Below, piece after piece: positions 1 to 4,022 of a stretch of 6,923 bases of DNA. The stretch is from Lentimicrobium sp. GTDB taxonomy: Bacteria; Bacteroidota; Bacteroidia; Bacteroidales; Lentimicrobiaceae. The stretch covers positions 1-6,923 of the forward strand of contig JAAXUD010000148.1 of assembly GCA_013336205.1 (NCBI GenBank), given 5' to 3'. The translations under genes and the position numbers were made by a program. Below the pieces are notes generated by a model, which was given only the letters and a program-made list of their open reading frames with translations, was not told the origin of the DNA and made no database searches. Position 1 is the stretch's first letter; every line of letters begins with the position of its first letter.

Positions 1-428
1 ATATCCTGAAACACGGCAAACAATCCGACAAAGAAGCTGAGAATATTGAGCATAAACATATTATTCAGTGGATCGGGAATGAAAGCCATGGACAAAAAGC
101 TGACGGCCAGCCCAATCTGCCCAAATAGTATCCAGGGCCGCCTCCTGCCCATCGCCAAAAATGTAAACCGGTCCATTAAGGGTGCTGCCAGAATTTTAAA
201 GCTCCAGGGCAAGAGACCAATGGCAACAAAAGCGCCTATTTCAATGGCACTTTTCCCATTCATAGCAAGCCATGCGGGAATTCCAAACCGCAATAAGCCC
301 TCAGGCAGGCCTTGCGCTAAGTACAAGAATGAAAATGTTATATAACGCAATGGCGTGTTCTGCGATAATGCAGGAAGCGAGCCATCAGCATTTCGTTTAA
401 AGGGGTTGTAGGTATCGGGTTTCTTCAT
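1..428 (-). CDS. AmpG/PAT-like major facilitator superfamily transporter (N-terminal part, runs off window)
   Basis: The reading frame opens at ATG (426-428) and is still open at base 1, giving the first 142 residues of what would normally be a protein of about 420-450. After a polar cytoplasmic tail (about residues 1-26) come hydrophobic segments at about 27-46, 60-80, 98-117 and 122-140, broken by loops. The segment LYLAQGLPEGLL (35-46), the stretch LPWSFKILAAPLMDR (73-87) and the basic loop GRRRPW (94-99) are the MFS motif A region as it appears in AmpG and related PAT-family proteins. Family knowledge: AmpG of enterobacteria imports anhydromuropeptides across the inner membrane, and relatives carry other substrates, so the substrate here is unknown. 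It lies 122 bp downstream of the unrecognised gene at 551-988 on the same strand, so it may be the last gene of that operon or separately promoted. The missing C-terminal two thirds prevent closer assignment. Confidence 0.85.
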   Translation of the reverse strand, partial: MKKPDTYNPFKRNADGSLPALSQNTPLRYITFSFLYLAQGLPEGLLRFGIPAWLAMNGKSAIEIGAFVAIGLLPWSFKILAAPLMDRFTFLAMGRRRPWILFGQIGLAVSFLSMAFIPDPLNNMFMLNILSFFVGLFAVFQD

Positions 429-429
429 G

Positions 430-464
430 AATATTGAGCGTTTTATTGAGCATTCATCAATATT
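430..464. repeat. Inverted repeat just upstream of the transporter start; possible operator
   Basis: AATATTGA (430-437) is matched by its exact complement TCAATATT (457-464) across a 19-bp gap, starting two bases upstream of the transporter ATG. The word ATTGAGC also occurs twice in direct orientation at 433-439 and 445-451. Further upstream in the same 122-bp spacer, AGTTTTA occurs at 513-519 and 528-534. The arrangement could be a regulator site or a leader stem, but the sequence is AT-rich and such matches arise easily by chance. I could not find a convincing Bacteroidetes-type promoter (TAnnTTTG with an upstream TTG) in this spacer. Confidence 0.25.
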
Positions 465-550
465 GAATTACATATTTGAGTCGGCATATGGAAGTCCCTT
501 ACCGTTGATAACAGTTTTAGACAATATAGTTTTAATCATAGCGTTGAATA

Positions 551-988
551 TCAGCCGGTTATCCATTTCTCAAAGCTCATGTTGGGCTCTCCGTCAGCGT
601 AAGTCCAGTCTGGCTTTAGCCTAAGCCCGCCTTCTTTTCTCCAGATAAAATCCAGTGCTTCCTCAATATCTTTATCGTTGTCAATTTTTATCAGCAGCAG
701 CTTACCTTCATCCAGTACGATGTTTCCTGTAACCGATGAAATGCTCTGGGCAAGGAGTGCATTGGTGATAACTTCGGCTTGCCTGAAATCAAAGGTAGCC
801 CAGACAATTCCACCCTTTCCGGAAACCAGAATGTGTTCCTTGAATGAGATTTCAATATCAAGTGGCGTGCCTTCAGGTAAATCAGGAAGGGTATTGTCAC
901 TGAGCGATTTCCATGAAACAGAGATGCCCGGATGGAGAATAATTTCCCCATCCGGATTGAATATCCCTGTTTTTTTAATCAGCTTCAC
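551..988 (-). CDS. Conserved-looking hypothetical protein, 145 aa, GTG start
   Basis: I do not recognise this protein. It opens at GTG (986-988) and ends at TGA (551-553). No signal peptide, lipobox or membrane segment is visible, so it is probably cytosolic. The chain has a mixed beta/alpha pattern: a beta-rich start (about 1-70, with a PEGTPLDIEISF stretch at 38-49 and GKGGIVWATFDF at 57-68), a helix-like stretch from about 70 to 85, a strand-like LLLIKID at 97-103, then an acidic helix around 104-117 and a Trp-containing tail ending WITG. The start is fixed by context: the stop codon of the preceding lipoprotein gene lies in this same frame with one codon (GCT) between it and the GTG, so no longer version is possible without readthrough. 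The 3-bp spacing implies translational coupling to the lipoprotein gene. No catalytic motif is evident, so no function is proposed. Confidence 0.75.
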   Translation of the reverse strand: MKLIKKTGIFNPDGEIILHPGISVSWKSLSDNTLPDLPEGTPLDIEISFKEHILVSGKGGIVWATFDFRQAEVITNALLAQSISSVTGNIVLDEGKLLLIKIDNDKDIEEALDFIWRKEGGLRLKPDWTYADGEPNMSFEKWITG

Positions 989-991
989 AGC

Positions 992-1492
992 TTATGGTGT
1001 TGGGGATTCCTGTTTGGCAAGCGCCAGGGCAATGGCTGAACTGTTCCAGTAGCCGTGTTCACGCACTATTTTTTGATTTTCAAATTGCTGGGTTATATGC
1101 AAGGGTATTTCAAATTCTTCACCGCTTGCTTTCAGGGTACCCTTCCACAGGCCCCAGTAATTGACCCAGGTTTCACCTTCGTCGGTAACAACCATTTCGA
1201 AGAAATCTTCGTCAGCTGCATAGCTGATGGAGGAGAAGAGTTCATGATCCTGCATGTAATCTTTGATAGCAACATCAATGGATACTCCTTTTACGTCGGG
1301 AACATTGTTCATCACTTTTGCCGTGTCGGCATACAGCGGTTTCAGCGCATCCCAATTGGCGTCCACATAATGTTTCAGCGTTGATTTCGTAATTTCAATC
1401 TCAGGTGATGCTGAGAAATAACGTACCGGTTGTTTCGGGTTGCAGGCTGCAAAAAGCATAACCGCAAAAAGGGCATAGAATACTTTTTTCAT
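992..1492 (-). CDS. Small lipoprotein, NTF2/SnoaL-like fold probable
   Basis: This 166-residue protein starts at ATG (1490-1492) with a short lipoprotein signal: MKK, a hydrophobic core and the lipobox-like LFAAC, placing the lipidated residue at Cys17. It is therefore expected to be anchored in the envelope, probably the outer membrane because residue +2 is Asn rather than Asp. The mature part has the order of an NTF2-like/SnoaL-like domain: helices (about 33-85, with HYVDANWDALKPLYAD), then strands with TWVNYWGLWKGTL (108-120), IPLHITQQFENQKIVREHGYWN (129-150 region) and a final helix. Family knowledge: such domains bind small hydrophobic ligands or act as isomerase/cyclase-like folds, and many Bacteroidetes members are uncharacterised. 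It sits 58 bp downstream of the esterase gene and 3 bp upstream of the 551-988 gene. The fold call rests on sequence pattern only; specific activity is unknown. Confidence 0.75.
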   Translation of the reverse strand: MKKVFYALFAVMLFAACNPKQPVRYFSASPEIEITKSTLKHYVDANWDALKPLYADTAKVMNNVPDVKGVSIDVAIKDYMQDHELFSSISYAADEDFFEMVVTDEGETWVNYWGLWKGTLKASGEEFEIPLHITQQFENQKIVREHGYWNSSAIALALAKQESPTP

Positions 1493-1511
1493 GATAATTT
1501 TATGTTATTTG

Positions 1512-1550
1512 TTTGGTGATGAATTTATTTTGAACTATTTCGACCGTGGA
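1512..1550. repeat. 39-bp direct repeat, copy 1 (downstream flank of esterase gene)
   Basis: This stretch begins on the base next to the esterase stop codon (1551-1553) and extends towards the lipoprotein gene. It matches 2981-3019 in the same orientation at 32 of 39 positions with no gaps. The best-conserved blocks are TTTGGTGATG (first 10 bases) and ACTATTTCG (bases 23-31 of the repeat). It fills most of the 58-bp gap between the esterase and lipoprotein genes and ends 19 bp before the latter's ATG. Confidence 0.7.
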
Positions 1551-2939
1551 TCAGGGCCGCACGAAACGGATGGGGCGAAGCGCGTCACCGCTTTTTCCGA
1601 CCCAAACAAGGTAAATGCCGGAAGGCCAGGACCCAACTCCGATATTTGCAGAGGTTAAGGTGGAATTCAGCGGCAAAATCTCACGACCATCGATGGAACT
1701 TACCCGGTAAACAAATTTTTCGTTTGACGAACTGAACAGATTTAAAACAGCATTGGACGGGTTAGGATAGATCCGGTAACTTTCTGTCAACGGTATCTCA
1801 TTTGTACTCAATGCACTTGAAAACAGCCAGTTGTACACGTTTTGAAATTCGCGACGCCAGAACCATTCACCGTGCGCCCCGTCTGCTTTGCCCTCCACCC
1901 GCAGATTGAAGCCCGTAACACCTTGTTCGTCAACGATGTCGCGCATCTGGTAGATATCGGTCATTATGCCATTCCATTCCAGGGTGCCTGCGACAAAATA
2001 AATCCTGAGCCATTCGGGCAGGGAGAGCGTTTGCAACCAGGCCGGCAGTTCGTTGATGTTAAACCAGAACGAAGGAGAGAGTGCTCCGGCTTTCCCAAAG
2101 GTTTCAGGGTATTTAGCCGCTGCACAAAATGAAATCAATCCCCCCAACGAGGAACCCATAATTGCGGTATGTTCTGCTTCGGGTTTTGTCCGGTAATTGA
2201 GGTCGATGTAAGGCTTAAGTGTGTTCCGGATGAAATCAATGTACTCATCACCATCGCCACCTCCATAGGTGGGGTTTGCCCAAAGCGAATACTCAGCATC
2301 ACGCAGGCCTCCGCCGTTATCAATGCCAACGATGATTGCACCCGGATCTCCCGCCAGTTCCAGGTCGCGCATCGACTCATCAATGCCCCACTCTCCGTTA
2401 TAGGCAAGCAAGTCATCAAAAAGGTTCTGACCATCCTGCATGTAAACCACGCGATAACGTGTATCGGGTGATGAAGCGTAATTCTCGGGCAACCTAACCC
2501 AGATTCTCCTGCTGCGGTTCAACTGTGGCATAAAGAAATCTGCATCCATCAGGGTTACACTGGGCAGAGCCGTACCTGGACCTGCCGGGCCAAGGTCTTC
2601 CCATGAGAGAATTGAAATGAGCAGAGTATCGAAGGGTTGTACTGTATATTGCCGGTTTGGTATGACGTTACCACTGGCATTCCCTTCCACTGTTGCCCAG
2701 GAGCCCCGGGTAAACTTACATTGAATGGCGCCCTGAACAGGCAGGGTGATGGACGAATCCCCGTTGATTATTGTACTGAGCATATAATCCTGATTTGCCG
2801 GATTCCAGTCGTTAAAGCTTCCTGCGAGGTAAATGGGCGCCCCGGGCGGTGAGTTGGCGGGCAGACTTACAATGCGAAAGGTTACCTGCGCCTGGAGCGC
2901 AGGTAAAAACCCAATCCAAAAAATAAGAATACGAAACAT
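1551..2939 (-). CDS. Secreted esterase-fold hydrolase with N-terminal CBM20/48-like domain and T9SS sorting tail
   Basis: This complete 462-residue protein starts at ATG (2937-2939) and has a short signal peptide ending near LQA-Q (17-18). Residues about 18-115 look like a starch-binding-type beta domain (CBM20/CBM48-like) with the hallmark IYLAGSFNDWNP (36-47). Residues about 125-375 are a putative esterase domain (PF00756; enterochelin-esterase and esterase D relatives): VVYMQDGQNLFDD (164-176), WGIDESM (184-190), the nucleophile elbow GSSLGG (262-267, Ser264) and a C-terminal histidine in DGAHGEW (His356). The acid of the triad is probably Glu321 in AGTLEW, which is inference. Residues about 385-462 form a type A T9SS sorting domain, with YRIYPNPS (388-395) and GIYLVWV (441-447), so export through the outer membrane and surface attachment or release is expected. 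The substrate is not shown; an acyl ester on a carbohydrate, or an iron-chelator ester, would suit the family. Confidence 0.9.
   Translation of the reverse strand: MFRILIFWIGFLPALQAQVTFRIVSLPANSPPGAPIYLAGSFNDWNPANQDYMLSTIINGDSSITLPVQGAIQCKFTRGSWATVEGNASGNVIPNRQYTVQPFDTLLISILSWEDLGPAGPGTALPSVTLMDADFFMPQLNRSRRIWVRLPENYASSPDTRYRVVYMQDGQNLFDDLLAYNGEWGIDESMRDLELAGDPGAIIVGIDNGGGLRDAEYSLWANPTYGGGDGDEYIDFIRNTLKPYIDLNYRTKPEAEHTAIMGSSLGGLISFCAAAKYPETFGKAGALSPSFWFNINELPAWLQTLSLPEWLRIYFVAGTLEWNGIMTDIYQMRDIVDEQGVTGFNLRVEGKADGAHGEWFWRREFQNVYNWLFSSALSTNEIPLTESYRIYPNPSNAVLNLFSSSNEKFVYRVSSIDGREILPLNSTLTSANIGVGSWPSGIYLVWVGKSGDALRPIRFVRP
2882..2906. promoter_or_regulatory. Perfect 10-bp-stem hairpin inside the esterase signal-peptide codons
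   Basis: TTACCTGCGC (2882-2891) and GCGCAGGTAA (2897-2906) are exact reverse complements around a 5-nt loop. The element covers roughly codons 12-20 of the esterase gene, those for the end of the signal peptide and the cleavage site. In the mRNA it would form a compact stem with six GC pairs some 33 bases into the coding region, close enough to affect early translation. No T-run follows the stem in the direction of transcription, so it is not a terminator. Whether it has a role is inference. Confidence 0.45.
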
Positions 2940-2980
2940 CGGCCTAGATTTAAGGTGGTGAAAATTGCATTCGTAAAGTA

Positions 2981-3019
2981 TTTGGTGATGAGTTCATTGT
3001 GCACTATTTCGCCGGTGGG
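2981..3019. repeat. 39-bp direct repeat, copy 2 (upstream flank of esterase gene)
   Basis: This is the partner of 1512-1550 (32/39 identical, same orientation, no gaps). It overlaps the last four codons and the TAG stop of the gene at 3004-3780 and extends 23 bp into the 64-bp gap before the esterase ATG, ending 41 bp from that start. The two copies are 1469 bp apart and bracket the esterase gene. Confidence 0.7.
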
Positions 3020-3780
3020 TTATGACTCAGGTCTTCGTCACGTTTTAGCAGATATGACCATGATTCTTTAATTGTCCCGCGGAATTCGGCCTGGAGTTGA
3101 TCTCTTTTTTCCTTTCCGTTTGCTTTTTCGTAAATGTTCCAGACATTTTCCCTGTCAACATCCAAAGCGGCAAAGTTTGCGAAAGGCGTAGCGACAAAGT
3201 AATCTGCAGCATCCTTACTGCCACCCATATAGCTATACCAATAGCCACGTGAAGATCCTTCTGCTTTCGCCGTTGCGGCTGTAATTTCTTTTACAATTTC
3301 TGTGAATCTTGTTCCGTTGTTCACCTGCCAGTATGAAACCCATAACACCTGATCGGGGTTCGGATATGCTTTACTATATTCCGGCTGGAATCTGGCATAA
3401 TTATCTTCGGTTGATTCGATGTGCGGATTGATCAGTTCCCGGGCAAGGTCGCGGCAATTTTTACCGTCATCACTGGTCTCATCCATTTCAGCCCAGTTGG
3501 CCATTCTCGAGGTTAAAATGTAAACATTCCCCTCGCCATTCATCCTATGCCACATATTCCAGGTCCATTCGCCCTTGTTTTCAATATAACAGGCTTTCCA
3601 GGCTTTTATACCCTCCCGGAACTGAACGTCATGGCCAGGCTTGATAGTAAACTCCGTTATCGAAAGAAGGAACCCTTTTTCCTTTTCCTGTGCCTGAGCA
3701 CCATTGCTGAATAGTGTTGAAGCTGCAATAAAAACAAGCGCAAATACAAGATTTGCAAAACGTAATTTAATAGTTTTCAT
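3004..3780 (-). CDS. Secreted protein of unknown function with tandem alpha/beta (dimeric-barrel-like) units
   Basis: I place the start at ATG (3778-3780), giving 258 residues; a TTG two codons upstream (3786) is possible but less likely. A classical signal peptide (MKTIKLRF, hydrophobic core, then NGAQA-Q) should be cleaved near residue 30. The mature chain seems to repeat one unit: strand FLLSITEFTIKPG (37-49), helix with FREGIKAWK, then WTWNMWHR and NVYILTSRMANWAEMD (about 72-100); and again VLWVSYWQVNNGTRF (145-159), helix, then GYWYSYMGG and ADYFVATPFANFAALD (about 179-207). That pattern resembles NIPSNAP/ABM-type ferredoxin-like domains, which pair into an alpha/beta barrel; this is inference from pattern. 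Two cysteines (about 64 and 109) could form a disulfide. It is the first gene after the regulator and lies 64 bp upstream of the esterase. No catalytic residues can be named. Confidence 0.8.
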   Translation of the reverse strand: MKTIKLRFANLVFALVFIAASTLFSNGAQAQEKEKGFLLSITEFTIKPGHDVQFREGIKAWKACYIENKGEWTWNMWHRMNGEGNVYILTSRMANWAEMDETSDDGKNCRDLARELINPHIESTEDNYARFQPEYSKAYPNPDQVLWVSYWQVNNGTRFTEIVKEITAATAKAEGSSRGYWYSYMGGSKDAADYFVATPFANFAALDVDRENVWNIYEKANGKEKRDQLQAEFRGTIKESWSYLLKRDEDLSHNPPAK

Positions 3781-3952
3781 AACCAAATTGTTTTAATGAT
3801 CTGCCTACTCTGTTGATAAAGGATTTTCGGCTTCTTCCCCAGCTCAAAAAGAACCTGGTAAAAATACCCTGGCAACGTGCTATGCGGATAGGATTATTCT
3901 TCCAATGTGTTGGACTTTTGTGCATGAATGACTGAAAAACAGGGCAATACTT

Positions 3953-3999
3953 CTCCGGCCCGCTGGTTGGGCGTAACGATCAGTGTTCGGGTGCCGGAG
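3953..3999. terminator. GC-rich stem-loop in the spacer after the HTCS gene; weak terminator or leader structure
   Basis: CTCCGGC (3953-3959) pairs with GCCGGAG (3993-3999), and the stem extends inward by CCG/CGG (3960-3962 with 3988-3990) past a 2-nt bulge, leaving a 25-nt loop. It begins about 24 bases after the HTCS stop in the direction of transcription. A run of five Ts follows only about 13 bases beyond the stem, so it is not a canonical intrinsic terminator. The rest of the 242-bp spacer (3781-4022) has no plausible gene; a promoter for the downstream operon is likely here, but I found only a partial match (TATTTTTA near 3859-3866) lacking a well-placed TTG. Confidence 0.3.
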
Positions 4000-4022
4000 G
4001 AAAGCAGGTAAAGAAGGGATGT

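Noticed and set aside
41..51. GAATATTGAGC identical to 429-439
   Set aside because: An 11-base match inside transporter coding sequence; too short and AT-rich to distinguish from chance.
46..345. Plus-strand open frame of 99 residues
   Set aside because: It lies wholly opposite the transporter gene, whose frame shows clear MFS motifs; no family signal on the plus strand.
678..1052. Plus-strand open frame of 124 residues
   Set aside because: It runs antisense to the 551-988 and 992-1492 genes and shows no recognisable domain or start context.
1551..2939. Higher GC in the esterase gene as a sign of transfer
   Set aside because: Hand counts of a few lines gave about 42-63% GC for this gene and about 40-47% for its upstream neighbour, but the lipoprotein gene downstream is similar at about 52-55%, so there is no clear boundary.
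3784..3786. TTG start for the 3004-3780 gene
   Set aside because: An ATG two codons downstream gives a standard signal peptide beginning MKTIK; the TTG adds nothing recognisable.
3859..3866. TATTTTTA as a Bacteroidetes -7 promoter box on the minus strand
   Set aside because: It matches all but the last base of TAnnTTTG, but there is no TTG at the usual distance upstream.
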